Assembly (NCBI GenBank): GCA_030652895.1 | Contig: JAUSQH010000229.1 | Span: forward strand, 1-40,907 | DNA from: Alphaproteobacteria bacterium | GTDB lineage: Bacteria; Pseudomonadota; Alphaproteobacteria; UBA11222 | Direction: 5' to 3' | DNA: 40,907 nucleotides | Shown here: piece by piece, positions 25,536 through 34,956 of the stretch | How positions within the stretch are numbered: position 1 is the first letter of the stretch | Layout of the letters: each line of letters starts with the position of its first letter | Notes under the pieces: generated by a model | Database searches by the model: none | Told to the model about the DNA's origin: nothing | Seen by the model: only the letters and a program-made list of their open reading frames with translations | Position numbers and translations under genes: made by a program

Positions 25536-27533
25536 TTAATGCGCCGCATCAAGCGCATTAAGTTCCGGCCACGGGCCGGTGTTTTGTAGCGCGTCGAAAG
25601 CTGCCGTCCGGGTAGCGGCGCATTGTTTATCAGTTCCCGATTGACCGGGCTTTGAAATGATAGAGCCGGCCGCGCCAAGAAGCATACCCAGCGGCCCGAG
25701 CGCCATTCCAATCGCAGTCTTTCCGACATTTTTTGCCACGGAACTTTTGTTCAGGTGAAACTCCGGGAAAGCCAGTGTGCCGCTTATATCCACGTCACTG
25801 GCGAGGCTGATCATGCTTTCATCGCGCGGTCTTGGCGACAGGCGAAAGCGCAACCTCTCTTCGCCGAGATCTATATGTCCGTCACCGGTCACCACGGCCT
25901 TATTCGTCATCAAAAGCAGCGCCTTGCTTTGTGCAACGCCATCATTGATGACGAAGGCCCCGAATCCGCAATCAATCTTCGCATCTTTCCCTTCGCCATT
26001 GAACATGCCCTCTATGGAGCGGAGCACATCCGTGATTCCCCCCCTTAAGAGGGACGAAAGCCGCAAAGGAATTGCCCCCTCCTGCAATTCAAAAAATGCC
26101 CGCCCCCCCATGCCGGCCGCCAGTGCCGCAACCGTGTCTCCGCTGCTCTTGCCTTCGAATAATACCCCCACCTTTCCTTTGGCGTATTTCGGCATATCAT
26201 TCTCATTCAAAAGCCCGGCAAGATCGATATCGCTGGCCTGGGTGTGAAAGGACAAGCGCAGCGTCTCGCGCTGCGGCGTCACAGTCATGCTCGTTGCCAC
26301 CCGGCCTTTCGCCACGTCCAAATCAAGATGCGTAAAGCGAAGAACATTATCGCTCAGCTTCCCATCCAGGAGAAAATTGGAAAACTCCTCTCCGCCAATT
26401 AGTATGGACTGCGCTGCAAAGCGCAGTTGTAGCTGCGCAACATCGGGAAGTTCCAGTTTTATCGGATTGGAAGGAAAAACTTTTCCCGGCGGCGGTGGTG
26501 GCGTCTCGGGCAGGAAATTCCAATAAGGCCCAACGTCAAAAGTTTTTGATTTCAGTTCAGACGTAACATGAAGCGGAGCGTTCATTCCGACGATGATATA
26601 GCCGCTCGCATCGCTGTCGCCCAACTGGGCAAGAAGATTGCCAAAATGCAGATCTCTACCAACGGGCGTCAGATTACCTTCTATTTTTATCTTTCCAATA
26701 TCTGGCCCCGCCACCCCAAAATATTCGGTCATCGGCTGGAATCCCTTTGGGGAATTCAGCGTAAAGTCCGCATAGGTAAATTCCTTGAAGGGAAACTTTA
26801 CGCTGCCAATCGCGGTTAAGCTCAGTCCGAAAGCCTGTGCCTTCATATCGAATTGCCGGGGCTGCTCGGGACTGACCGTATAAAGGGGCGCAACCTTACC
26901 CTTCGCCTCAATATCGTTATTATTCAGTCTTGCGATAACTTCATAACTGCCAATGCCATTCACAGTGTCATGGATCAGCTCGGCTTTTTCCAGATGCAAA
27001 CTATAGCGCGGCTTTGGGTCACGAATGTCGCGGTAATCTATCGCTATATCGCTGACTTTAATTTCACCAATCTCGGGTATCGCCGCCTCTTCGCCCTGGT
27101 TTGTGACTGCCGACGCCAGGACATTCCAGTTACGCTTTACATCGCCGTCTGTTTCAAGATGCACCACGGCACGATCCGCGGTGATAGAAATCACGTCCAC
27201 CCGGCCGCGCAATAATGGATATAGATGCACACGGATTTTTGCCGCGCCAACTGTAACGAAATTGGTGGCTTTGCCCCATTTATAATTGGCGATCTGCAAC
27301 CCCGCCACCTCGAGGGTTGGCGTCACTGAAACGCCGAGAATGATTTTTCCCGTGATCTTGATATCGCGGCCCGTCGCGGCCTGCAATTCGGCCGCAATTT
27401 CATTTCGCAGCTCCGACAGATCAAGCGGATTAGTTTTGAGATAAATCGCCGCTCCACTGACAATTAGGATCAGCAGACCTGCAACCGCTGCGGCAAAATG
27501 TAATAAACGCGACGCCCAGATCACTGGTCCCAC
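25536..27533 (-). CDS. AsmA family protein
   Basis: 665 aa. One N-terminal membrane helix (about 11-32) is followed by a long periplasmic beta-rich region: the AsmA N-terminal domain ('LSELRNEIAAELQAATGRDIKITGKI') and the AsmA_2 domain (about 400-570, 'DLAGLLNENDMPKYAKGKVGV'). AsmA-like/repeating beta-groove proteins are thought to carry phospholipids across the periplasm to the outer membrane. Translation starts at GTG 27533, inside the 3' end of the upstream pseudouridine synthase gene (13-nt overlap); no nearby ATG competes. It is the last gene of the long minus-strand run. Confidence 0.83.
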   Translation of the reverse strand: MGPVIWASRLLHFAAAVAGLLILIVSGAAIYLKTNPLDLSELRNEIAAELQAATGRDIKITGKIILGVSVTPTLEVAGLQIANYKWGKATNFVTVGAAKIRVHLYPLLRGRVDVISITADRAVVHLETDGDVKRNWNVLASAVTNQGEEAAIPEIGEIKVSDIAIDYRDIRDPKPRYSLHLEKAELIHDTVNGIGSYEVIARLNNNDIEAKGKVAPLYTVSPEQPRQFDMKAQAFGLSLTAIGSVKFPFKEFTYADFTLNSPKGFQPMTEYFGVAGPDIGKIKIEGNLTPVGRDLHFGNLLAQLGDSDASGYIIVGMNAPLHVTSELKSKTFDVGPYWNFLPETPPPPPGKVFPSNPIKLELPDVAQLQLRFAAQSILIGGEEFSNFLLDGKLSDNVLRFTHLDLDVAKGRVATSMTVTPQRETLRLSFHTQASDIDLAGLLNENDMPKYAKGKVGVLFEGKSSGDTVAALAAGMGGRAFFELQEGAIPLRLSSLLRGGITDVLRSIEGMFNGEGKDAKIDCGFGAFVINDGVAQSKALLLMTNKAVVTGDGHIDLGEERLRFRLSPRPRDESMISLASDVDISGTLAFPEFHLNKSSVAKNVGKTAIGMALGPLGMLLGAAGSIISKPGQSGTDKQCAATRTAAFDALQNTGPWPELNALDAAH

Positions 27534-28531
27534 TCCGCAAATGGATCCCCGCTTGTATTGGAATCAAAACCGAAAACCTTCCACGTATCCAGCATATGGC
27601 CCGGCAACGGCGCCGTAACGGAAATTACACCGCCGTCAGGATGGGGAATTTCGAGCGAGCGCGCATGCAGATGCAGCTTCGGTGCGATTCCCTCGACCAG
27701 CGCCTTATCGCCGCCATATTTGCGATCCCCGACGATTGGGGTTCCCAGCACCGCCGCGTGGGCGCGCAATTGATGGGTGCGCCCGGTCAGCGGCATGAAC
27801 GCAACCCACGCCACATGCTGGCCAACCACGTCGATCACCTTGTACAGGGTGTCGGCTGGTTTGCCCCGGGGATCGTCCGCCTCGACGGCGCTAACGCGCT
27901 CGCGATCTTCCCATGCCCCCTCGCCGTTCAATTTCGCCAGCGGCGCGCGAATGCGGCCCTGAAGCGGCCGCGGCACACCCACTGTCAGCGCCCAGTAAAC
28001 CTTGCGCGCTTCGCGGCTGCGAAAGGCCTGGCCAAATCTTGCCGCCGCATTCACCGTGCTGGCCAGTAACAACACGCCACTGGTGTCACGATCCAACCGA
28101 TGCACCAGACGCGGCCTCTCCCCGCCTTCTTCACGCAAGGCATCCAGCATGCCATCCACATGACGCGAGGTGCCAGAGCCCCCCTGCACCGCCAGGCCCG
28201 CCGGTTTGTTGATCGCAATGACCGTGCCGTCATTATACAAAACCGCGTCCTGCATCAACGCCCGGTCGGTGCGCGAAAGTTTTGCGGTGGCGGGCTTACG
28301 GTGCTCCTGCGCTGCGGTCTCTTCTGAGTGCAACGGCGGCACCCGCACCTGTTGACCTGAACCCAGGCGAAAGCCCGCCTTGACCCGGCCACCGTCCACC
28401 CGCACCTGACCGGTACGCAGCAGTTTTTCCAATCGCCCATGGGCAAGCTGCGGAAAGCGGCGCTTGAACCAGCGGTCAAGACGCAATCCCGATTCCTCGG
28501 CCGCGACTTCAAAAAGTTTTGCGTTATTCAT
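27521..28531 (-). CDS. rluC: RluA-family pseudouridine synthase (RluC-like)
   Basis: 336 aa. An N-terminal S4 RNA-binding domain (about 10-75: 'LRLDRWFKRRFPQLAHGRLEKLL') precedes the catalytic domain with 'HRLDRDTSG', in which the second Asp is the nucleophile, and 'PLTGRTHQLRAH' and 'IVGDRKYGG'. The S4 domain and layout fit RluC, which makes pseudouridines in 23S rRNA (955, 2504, 2580 in E. coli numbering), or close relatives. ATG 28531 is used; an upstream TTG at 28546 would overlap crcB and lacks support. It overlaps asmA by 13 nt. Confidence 0.85.
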   Translation of the reverse strand: MNNAKLFEVAAEESGLRLDRWFKRRFPQLAHGRLEKLLRTGQVRVDGGRVKAGFRLGSGQQVRVPPLHSEETAAQEHRKPATAKLSRTDRALMQDAVLYNDGTVIAINKPAGLAVQGGSGTSRHVDGMLDALREEGGERPRLVHRLDRDTSGVLLLASTVNAAARFGQAFRSREARKVYWALTVGVPRPLQGRIRAPLAKLNGEGAWEDRERVSAVEADDPRGKPADTLYKVIDVVGQHVAWVAFMPLTGRTHQLRAHAAVLGTPIVGDRKYGGDKALVEGIAPKLHLHARSLEIPHPDGGVISVTAPLPGHMLDTWKVFGFDSNTSGDPFAEWDQ

Positions 28532-28538
28532 ATGTCCA

Positions 28539-28922
28539 CTATGCAAGCAAACGGCGCATGAATGTAAGGCCTAACAGTAACGCCCCCACGGACAAACCGA
28601 ACGACGCAGCGCCATAGGCCACCGCCAGCGCCGCTTGACCGCGTTCATACAATGCCACGATATCCAGCGAAAATGCCGAAAAAGTAGTGAAGCCACCCAG
28701 CACCCCAACGCCCAGGAAAAGATGCATTTCCAGCGGTAGTGACGCACGCGCGGAAAACAACCCCGACGCCATGCCCATTAGCATGGAACCAATAATATTG
28801 ACGCCAAGCGTCCCCCATGGAAAGTCCGCGCCTAACAGTCTGATCGCCTGTGCAATAAAAACATATCGCGCCAGCGCACCAATCGCCCCACCCGCAGCTA
28901 CGGCAAGGTAGATGTTCAGCAT
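28539..28922 (-). CDS. crcB: fluoride efflux channel CrcB/Fluc
   Basis: 127 aa with four membrane helices. Motifs: 'GGAIGALARY' in helix 1, 'GTLGVNIIGS' in helix 2 and 'GGFTTFSAF' in the broken helix 3 that binds the central Na+ and lines the pore with Phe residues. It exports fluoride as an antiparallel homodimer; only one copy is present, consistent with the dual-topology form. It is 9 nt downstream of rarA, leaving no room for a fluoride riboswitch, so expression follows the operon. Confidence 0.92.
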   Translation of the reverse strand: MLNIYLAVAAGGAIGALARYVFIAQAIRLLGADFPWGTLGVNIIGSMLMGMASGLFSARASLPLEMHLFLGVGVLGGFTTFSAFSLDIVALYERGQAALAVAYGAASFGLSVGALLLGLTFMRRLLA

Positions 28923-28931
28923 GACCAGATC

Positions 28932-30242
28932 CTACGCATCCCTGGCCGCCTTTTCCCTCAATCCTTCCCAATAGGCAAGTCGTTTTATGACTTCACGCTC
29001 AAAGCCTCGCTCTGTCGGCACATAAAATTTCTGGCGCGGCATTTCTTCGGGAAAATAATTCTGCCCCGAAAAACCTTCAGCCGTGTCGTGATCATATTGA
29101 TAGCCCGCGCCATAGCCCTGCTCGCGCATCATTTTTGTGGGCGCGTTGAGAATATGTTTGGGCGGCGACAACGACCCCTGTTCCCTGGCTGCGGCGTTTG
29201 CCGCCTTGGACGCCCGGTAGACCGCGTTGGATTTTGGCGCCGTGCCCAGATAGATCACCGCCTGGACCAACGCCAATTCGCCCTCGGGACTGCCCAGAAA
29301 ATCATAGGCATCCTTCGCCGCCAGCGCCTGCACCAGTGCATTGGGATCCGCCAGGCCAATATCCTCAACGGCAAAGCGCACCATGCGGCGCGCAATATAC
29401 AGGGGGTCTTCCCCCGCGCTCAGCATGCGCGCCAGATAATAAAGCGCCGCATCCGTATCTGAACCACGCAGAGTTTTATGAAGTGCACTGATTAAATTAT
29501 AATGGCCTTCCTGCGCCTTGTCGTAAACAGGTGCACGGCGCTGTACGGTTTCGACCAACTGCGACGGATCGAGCGGTTCCGCAACGTCCAGCGCATATAG
29601 CTCCTGGGCCAGGTTCAACACGAAACGGCCATCCCCATCCGCCATCGCACGCAATGTCGCGCGAGCGTCAGCGGTCAAAGGCAGCGGCTTGCCCATTACC
29701 GCTTCAGCGCGCACCAGCAACGTCTCCAGATTATCATCATCCAGACGGCGAAGGACCATAACCTGCGCGCGCGACAAAAGTGCGGCATTTAATTCAAAAG
29801 ACGGATTTTCGGTGGTGGCGCCAATCAGAACAATGGTGCCGTCTTCGACATAGGGCAGAAACCCATCCTGCTGTGCGCGATTGAAGCGATGAATTTCATC
29901 AACGAACAATAACGTCCCAACACCGTCGCGCCGACGTGTGCGGGCCTGTTCAAACACTTTGCGCAAATCCGCCACGCCCGAAAATACCGCCGAAAGCTGC
30001 TCAAAGTGCAGATTGGAGCCCGCCGTCAACAGACGTGCAATCGTGGTTTTTCCTGTACCCGGCGGCCCCCACAAAATCAGCGATGTCAGCTTTCCGGCAA
30101 GAGCCATTCGCCGTAGCGGCGCATCCACGCCAACCAGATGATCCTGCCCGACAACATCGTCAAGCATCGCCGGGCGCAAACGATCGGCAAGTGGCCGTGG
30201 CGCACCACCTTCCAACCCAGCTGCCTCAAACAGGCTTGTCAC
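28932..30242 (-). CDS. rarA: replication-associated recombination protein A (MgsA/RarA AAA ATPase)
   Basis: 436 aa. Clamp-loader-like AAA+ domain with Walker A GPPGTGKT (59-66), Walker B 'LLFVDEIHRF' (111-120) and sensor 1 'IGATTENPSF'; the C-terminal part carries the tetramerisation region ('HYNLISALHKTLRGSDTDAAL', 'SPPKHILNAPTKMM'). It acts at stalled replication forks. GTG start at 30242 with an AAGGA ribosome site 8 nt upstream. It lies 10 nt after the Do-like protease gene. Confidence 0.93.
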   Translation of the reverse strand: MTSLFEAAGLEGGAPRPLADRLRPAMLDDVVGQDHLVGVDAPLRRMALAGKLTSLILWGPPGTGKTTIARLLTAGSNLHFEQLSAVFSGVADLRKVFEQARTRRRDGVGTLLFVDEIHRFNRAQQDGFLPYVEDGTIVLIGATTENPSFELNAALLSRAQVMVLRRLDDDNLETLLVRAEAVMGKPLPLTADARATLRAMADGDGRFVLNLAQELYALDVAEPLDPSQLVETVQRRAPVYDKAQEGHYNLISALHKTLRGSDTDAALYYLARMLSAGEDPLYIARRMVRFAVEDIGLADPNALVQALAAKDAYDFLGSPEGELALVQAVIYLGTAPKSNAVYRASKAANAAAREQGSLSPPKHILNAPTKMMREQGYGAGYQYDHDTAEGFSGQNYFPEEMPRQKFYVPTERGFEREVIKRLAYWEGLREKAARDA

Positions 30243-30252
30243 GATCTTGTCC

Positions 30253-31728
30253 TTACGCGCTTACACGCACCGATAATACCTGATCATCCCGGCGGATACG
30301 AAACTCCCACATTTTCCGCGCAGTCCCGGTCAGGCGTACGACATCTTCTGTCGACTTTATCTTATCCCGGCCTATGGAAAGAAGTATATCACCGGGCTGC
30401 AAACCGATCCGGACCGCCATACTTCGCTGTGGCATTTCTGTAATGATAACCCCGGTCAGTCCAGGACTTAGTTCCAGCTCTTCCGCATAGGCCGGCGACA
30501 GATTGGCGATTGTAATACCCGTCAACGGATGACTTCCAGACAACTTCGTAAGATTGCGCGGCGGCATTTCCGGGGCGGGCTTCAGGCTCATTGATAGCGT
30601 GGCAGGCGCGCCATCGCGCCATATTTCGATCTTGACCGCACCGCCTACTTTGGCTGTAGCAATACGGTAGCGCAGGCTTTCCGGATCGGCTATTTCGCGG
30701 CCATCGACCTTGAGAATAACGTCGCCCACCTTCAGCCCCGCCTGATCCGCTGGTCCGCCGGGGTAAATATTGCTGATCAGCACACCGGCTGGACGCGCTA
30801 GGCCGACGCTCTGGCTGATATCCTGTGTGACCGGCTGACCCGAAGCGCCAAGCCACGGGCGCACGACCGCACCGCCAGAAAAAGCCGATTCCACGACCCG
30901 CTTGACCATATTGGACGGTATGGCAAAGCCAATGCCAATTGAACCGCCACTGCGCGAAAAGATTGCGGTATTGATACCGATCAGCTTGCCATCGACGCCT
31001 ACCAGCGCGCCGCCGGAATTACCGGGATTGATTGCCGCATCGGTCTGGATAAAAAACTGATAATCCGAAACGCCGCCGTGGGTGCGCGCGGTTGCCGAGA
31101 CAATGCCGCTTGTCACCGTTTGGCCAACGCCAAAAGGATTTCCGATGGCCAAAACTATATCGCCAACCTCGGCCGAGTCTGAATCAGCAAACTCCAACAC
31201 AGGCAGAGCCTCACCTCCGGCATCAATTTTCAATACTGCAAGATCTGTATGCGGATCACTTAGCAGCACTCTGGCGTCGAACTCCCGCCGGTCGCTAAGC
31301 ACTACGCGAATTCCGGTCATATTTTCGACGACATGGTTGTTGGTTACGATTACGCCATCAGCGCGGACCAGCACACCGGACCCGAGGGTGTTCTGCACAC
31401 GCTCACGTGGCATGAACTGGCCCCCAAAATTTTCTCCGAAGAACCGCTGCATCATCGGATCGCCAAACATCGGCGGGCGCGCCGCAGTGCGCACTACGCG
31501 TTTAGCGAATATATTGGTGACGGCTGGGGCGGATGTATGCACCACAGGCGCAAAAGAAAGCTGCATCTGGGTGCGGCTTTGCGGTATCTCACGCTGTTGC
31601 GAATGCGCTGAAGTAGATGCGAAAATACAAACAAGGAAAATGCGGGCCAGCAGCAGGGCTAACCCGACGCGGATTCTTTTCCGTGATTTTTCAGGCCAGG
31701 TGTGAAGCCTAGCCTTCATCCTCGTCAT
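30253..31728 (-). CDS. Do-like (DegP/DegQ) periplasmic serine protease
   Basis: About 491 aa. An N-terminal signal sequence with a long basic n-region ends near 'ASTSAHS'. The trypsin-like domain has the triad His132 ('NNHVV'), Asp162 ('DPHTDLAVL') and Ser238 ('NPGNSGGAL'). Two PDZ domains follow (about 300-390 and 405-490, '[12 protein letters not shown]'). It should degrade or chaperone misfolded envelope proteins. The start is uncertain: ATG 31728 and ATG 31719 both lie within the rplQ 3' end, and the frame is open further upstream. Overlap with rplQ suggests cotranscription with the ribosomal genes. Confidence 0.88.
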   Translation of the reverse strand: MTRMKARLHTWPEKSRKRIRVGLALLLARIFLVCIFASTSAHSQQREIPQSRTQMQLSFAPVVHTSAPAVTNIFAKRVVRTAARPPMFGDPMMQRFFGENFGGQFMPRERVQNTLGSGVLVRADGVIVTNNHVVENMTGIRVVLSDRREFDARVLLSDPHTDLAVLKIDAGGEALPVLEFADSDSAEVGDIVLAIGNPFGVGQTVTSGIVSATARTHGGVSDYQFFIQTDAAINPGNSGGALVGVDGKLIGINTAIFSRSGGSIGIGFAIPSNMVKRVVESAFSGGAVVRPWLGASGQPVTQDISQSVGLARPAGVLISNIYPGGPADQAGLKVGDVILKVDGREIADPESLRYRIATAKVGGAVKIEIWRDGAPATLSMSLKPAPEMPPRNLTKLSGSHPLTGITIANLSPAYAEELELSPGLTGVIITEMPQRSMAVRIGLQPGDILLSIGRDKIKSTEDVVRLTGTARKMWEFRIRRDDQVLSVRVSA

Positions 31729-32131
31729 CCATAAGCTCTGGACCGGAATCCTGACCGCGCGCATCCACGTCACGGTCTACAAATTCAATCACCGCCAATG
31801 GCGCGTTGTCCCCATAGCGAAAACCAGCCCGCATCACGCGGGTGTAACCGCCATGGCGTGCCGCATAACGCGGGGCAAGGGTCCCGAACAGTTTCTCCAC
31901 CAGCAACCGATCCGAGTCCGGAAGTTGCGCCAGAACCCGCCGCCGTGCGTGGAGCGTGGCTTTTTTACCCTGCGTCACCAGCTTTTCAACATAGGGACGC
32001 AGTTCCTTGGCCTTAGGCAAAGTAGTGACAATTTGCTCATGCTTTATCAAGGCTGAAGCCATATTCGCCAGCATTGCTTTGCGATGCGATGCAGTACGGT
32101 TCAATTTGCGGCCGCCAACTCCGTGACGCAT
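31709..32131 (-). CDS. rplQ: 50S ribosomal protein L17
   Basis: 140 aa. It opens [20 protein letters not shown] and has '[20 protein letters not shown]', both diagnostic of L17. After the core, a C-terminal extension ends in an acidic tail (ELMDDEDEG). Last ribosomal gene of the alpha operon, 54 nt after rpoA; its 3' end overlaps the protease gene. Confidence 0.96.
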   Translation of the reverse strand: MRHGVGGRKLNRTASHRKAMLANMASALIKHEQIVTTLPKAKELRPYVEKLVTQGKKATLHARRRVLAQLPDSDRLLVEKLFGTLAPRYAARHGGYTRVMRAGFRYGDNAPLAVIEFVDRDVDARGQDSGPELMDDEDEG

Positions 32132-32185
32132 GACCTAATCTCCTTATGCTCCAGGCATCTATTTGGCCCGGAAAGTATCAAATAT

Positions 32186-33202
32186 TCAGTATTGGTCTTC
32201 GTGGCGTTTCGCCAACTCTTCGATATTGTCCGGCGGCCAGTCCAGCACTTCCATGCCCAGGTGCAGCCCCATCTGCGACAACAGTTCTTTGATCTCGTTC
32301 AGCGACTTGCGCCCAAAATTAGGAGTGCGCAGCATTTCCGCCTCGGTCTTTTGGATCAGATCGCCAATATAGATAATATTGTCGTTCTTCAGGCAGTTTG
32401 CAGAACGCACAGACAGTTCCAGTTCGTCGACCTTTTTCAGCAACGCGGGATTGAATTCCAGTTCCGGACGTTCCTCGAAGGTTTGCGCATGTTTTGGCTC
32501 TTCGAAATTGACGAATACCTGCAGCTGATCCTGAAGGATACGCGCCGCATAGGCAACCGCGTCCTCGGGCGTGACCGCGCCATTGGTCTCCACATCCATG
32601 CTCAACTTGTCATAGTCAAGCACCTGACCTTCACGGGTATTTTCAACCTTGAAGGACACCCGCCGCACAGGACTGTACAGGGCATCGATGGCAATCAGAC
32701 CAATCGGCGCATCCTCGGGCCGGTTACGATCCGCCGGCACATAGCCCTTGCCATTATTGATCGTTAGCTCAAGCCGGATTTTCGCACCCTGTCCCAAAGT
32801 GCAGATCACATGATCGGGATTAAGAATATCAATGTCCGCCAGCTGCGTAATTTGCGCAGCCGTTACCTCGCCCGGTCCTTCGGCCGACAGAATCATGCGG
32901 CGCGGGCCCTCGGAGTGCATGCGTAGCGCCAGCGACTTCAAATTCAGCACAATGTCGGTGACGTCTTCGCGTACGCCGCTGATGGACGAGAATTCGTGCA
33001 GAACGCCATCGATCTGAACCGCGGTAACCGCCGCCCCCTGCAGGGAAGACAGCAATATCCGCCGCAGACTATTTCCCAGCGTTACGCCAAAGCCACGCTC
33101 CAGCGGCACGGCGACAACCGTTGCCCTGCGCTTTGGATCCATACCTGGATCAACTTCGAGCCGGTTCGGTTTAATCAGTTCCTGCCAGTTTTTTTCGATC
33201 AC
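32186..33202 (-). CDS. rpoA: DNA-directed RNA polymerase subunit alpha
   Basis: 338 aa. The N-terminal assembly domain (about 1-235) includes '[23 protein letters not shown]' in part ([17 protein letters not shown]); the C-terminal domain (about 255-320) has '[18 protein letters not shown]' and '[16 protein letters not shown]', which bind UP elements and activators. Starts with GTG at 33202, preceded by a GAGG ribosome site. Sits between rpsK and rplQ as usual in the alpha operon. Confidence 0.96.
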   Translation of the reverse strand: MIEKNWQELIKPNRLEVDPGMDPKRRATVVAVPLERGFGVTLGNSLRRILLSSLQGAAVTAVQIDGVLHEFSSISGVREDVTDIVLNLKSLALRMHSEGPRRMILSAEGPGEVTAAQITQLADIDILNPDHVICTLGQGAKIRLELTINNGKGYVPADRNRPEDAPIGLIAIDALYSPVRRVSFKVENTREGQVLDYDKLSMDVETNGAVTPEDAVAYAARILQDQLQVFVNFEEPKHAQTFEERPELEFNPALLKKVDELELSVRSANCLKNDNIIYIGDLIQKTEAEMLRTPNFGRKSLNEIKELLSQMGLHLGMEVLDWPPDNIEELAKRHEDQY

Positions 33203-33323
33203 GCTTGCGACCTCATACCTGAAGTGATGTGCGCATAAATAGCGCCATCTCCTATGTGAAATTTTCCGACCACATCAGCATCAGGCTGGAAATACCGATG
33301 CCAGACCTGGCCGCATAAGACTA

Positions 33324-33713
33324 CTAGACGCGGCGGCGTTTTGGTGGCCGGCAACCATTGTGCGGAATCGGCGTCACATCGCGAATAGTGGTGACAGTAA
33401 ATCCAACCGCCTGCAGAGCGCGCAGCGCCGATTCACGGCCAGAGCCGGGTCCCTTGACTTCAACCTCAAGCACTTGCATGCCGTGTTCCTGGGCCTTTTT
33501 TCCGGCACTTTCCGCCGCCATCTGTGCGGCATACGGTGTCGATTTGCGCGACCCCTTAAAGCCCATCACCCCGGCAGAACACCACGAAATCACATTGCCC
33601 TGGGCATCGCTGATTGTGATCTTGGTGTTATTGAAGGTGGCATTTACGTGCGCCACACCTGAAGAGATGTTTTTTCGCTCCTTACGGCGAATGCGCGTCG
33701 CTTCCTTAGCCAT
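33324..33713 (-). CDS. rpsK: 30S ribosomal protein S11
   Basis: 129 aa. '[22 protein letters not shown]', written here in part as [13 protein letters not shown], '[15 protein letters not shown]' and the C-terminal '[15 protein letters not shown]' are typical of S11, which lies in the 30S platform. 65 nt after rpsM and 121 nt before rpoA, the usual alpha operon order; rpsD is not part of this cluster. Confidence 0.96.
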   Translation of the reverse strand: MAKEATRIRRKERKNISSGVAHVNATFNNTKITISDAQGNVISWCSAGVMGFKGSRKSTPYAAQMAAESAGKKAQEHGMQVLEVEVKGPGSGRESALRALQAVGFTVTTIRDVTPIPHNGCRPPKRRRV

Positions 33714-33778
33714 ACTTTGTCAAACCTTTCTAGAGCCCGTAACCGGCCGAAATATTACGGCAGCGGATTAAATCAATC

Positions 33779-34147
33779 TTACTTCTTCTTCCCGGCAATC
33801 GCCTTGGCGGGCCCTTTACGTGTGCGCGCATTTGTGTGCGTACGTTGACCACGAACAGGCAACCCGCGCCGGTGACGCAGGCCACGATAGCAGCCCAGAT
33901 CCATCAGGCGCTTGATATTCATCGCGGTAGCCCGCCGCAGATCACCCTCTACCAAATTATCCTGGTCGATGGTTTCGCGAACCCGGATAACCTCTGATTC
34001 AGACAAATCAAACACCCGGCGCTCGGCCGGGATTCCGACCTTCTCACATATCTCACGCGCCTTGGTCCGGCCAATCCCATGAATATAGGTAAGCGCAATC
34101 TCAACCCGCTTGTTGGTTGGAATATTTACACCTGCGATACGCGCCAC
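33779..34147 (-). CDS. rpsM: 30S ribosomal protein S13
   Basis: 122 aa. '[20 protein letters not shown]', '[11 protein letters not shown]' and '[21 protein letters not shown]' identify S13, a 30S head protein contacting the P-site tRNA. It begins with GTG at 34147, with an AAGGAGA ribosome site just upstream. First gene after the strong internal promoter at 34318-34345, with a leader of about 165 nt. Confidence 0.96.
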   Translation of the reverse strand: MARIAGVNIPTNKRVEIALTYIHGIGRTKAREICEKVGIPAERRVFDLSESEVIRVRETIDQDNLVEGDLRRATAMNIKRLMDLGCYRGLRHRRGLPVRGQRTHTNARTRKGPAKAIAGKKK

Positions 34148-34240
34148 GCTGCTGTCTCCTTATTTACTCTGTCTCGCCCGCTTTTTACTCAATCTTACCA
34201 GTTTCAGACCAGAATGGCTCTGTAACCGCTCTAATACGGA

Positions 34241-34268
34241 CAACCGGACGCTGGGCGGCAACCGGTTG
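34241..34268 (-). promoter_or_regulatory. hairpin in the rpsM leader
   Basis: CAACCGG (34241-34247) and CCGGTTG (34262-34268) form a perfect 7-bp stem with a 14-nt loop in the untranslated leader downstream of the rpsM promoter. Alpha operon leaders are translationally controlled by S4 in E. coli; whether this structure has such a role is not known, and rpsD is not in the cluster. Confidence 0.3.
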
Positions 34269-34317
34269 ATTCTGGCTATTCGGGGCGGCTAAATCCTGAG
34301 ACCTGTGAAGTCGGCGG

Positions 34318-34345
34318 ATTATAAGTATTTATGGCCTGCCGTCAA
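34318..34345 (-). promoter_or_regulatory. near-consensus sigma70 promoter ahead of rpsM
   Basis: On the minus strand: -35 TTGACG (34340-34345), 16-nt spacer, -10 TATAAT (34318-34323). Five and six of six positions match consensus, the best promoter in the window. It lies in the 221-bp gap between adk and rpsM, so the alpha operon and the genes after it can be transcribed independently of the spc operon. Confidence 0.7.
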
Positions 34346-34368
34346 ATAAATCCTCGTCCGAACCTATT

Positions 34369-34956
34369 TCATTTCACCTCATCCAGAAGAGCGCCTATCT
34401 GTTTTGCGACGCTATCCACCGGTTGCATCCCGTTAATGCTGTGTAATTTGCCTTGCGCCTTGTAATATGGCAGTAAAGGCGCAGTTTGCGCCCGGTAAAT
34501 TTCAAGACGATTACGCAGCGTTTCTTCATTGTCATCGGCCCGCACGGACCCGGTTGCGGCGGCTGATTCGGCGGCACGGTTACGGATACGATCAAACAGG
34601 ATTTTTTCGTCGACCTGCACCTCGATCACCAGATCAAGCTCTTTTCCTTTTTCAACCAGCATCTCGTCCAGCGCCCTGGCTTGCGCCTCATTGCGCGGGA
34701 AACCATCCAGGATAAACCCCTTGCCGCAGTCCGGCTGGTCAATTCTGTCGGATATAATACCAACTACAATCGCATCGGACACCAGATCGCCGCGGTCCAT
34801 GATCTCTTTCGCCTTACGGCCAGTTTCCGTGCCGGCCGCAACGGCGGCACGCAGCATATCCCCTGTGGAAAGCTGCACCAGTCCGCGTTCCGTCTGCAGG
34901 CGCTCCGCCTGAGTGCCTTTGCCCGCGCCGGGGGCGCCCAACAGAATCAAATTCAT
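34369..34956 (-). CDS. adk: adenylate kinase
   Basis: 195 aa. P-loop GAPGAGKGT (7-15), AMP-binding 'STGDMLRAAV', 'GFILDGFPRNEAQA' and 'RLEIYRAQTAPLLPYY'. The LID segment is short, without the zinc-binding insertion of long-type kinases, as in most alphaproteobacteria. It interconverts ATP, ADP and AMP. The start overlaps secY by ATGA, so it is translationally coupled to it. Confidence 0.95.
   Translation of the reverse strand: MNLILLGAPGAGKGTQAERLQTERGLVQLSTGDMLRAAVAAGTETGRKAKEIMDRGDLVSDAIVVGIISDRIDQPDCGKGFILDGFPRNEAQARALDEMLVEKGKELDLVIEVQVDEKILFDRIRNRAAESAAATGSVRADDNEETLRNRLEIYRAQTAPLLPYYKAQGKLHSINGMQPVDSVAKQIGALLDEVK

Noticed and set aside
28922-28960. Fluoride riboswitch before crcB
   Set aside because: crcB begins 9 nt after the rarA stop, so there is no room for the aptamer.
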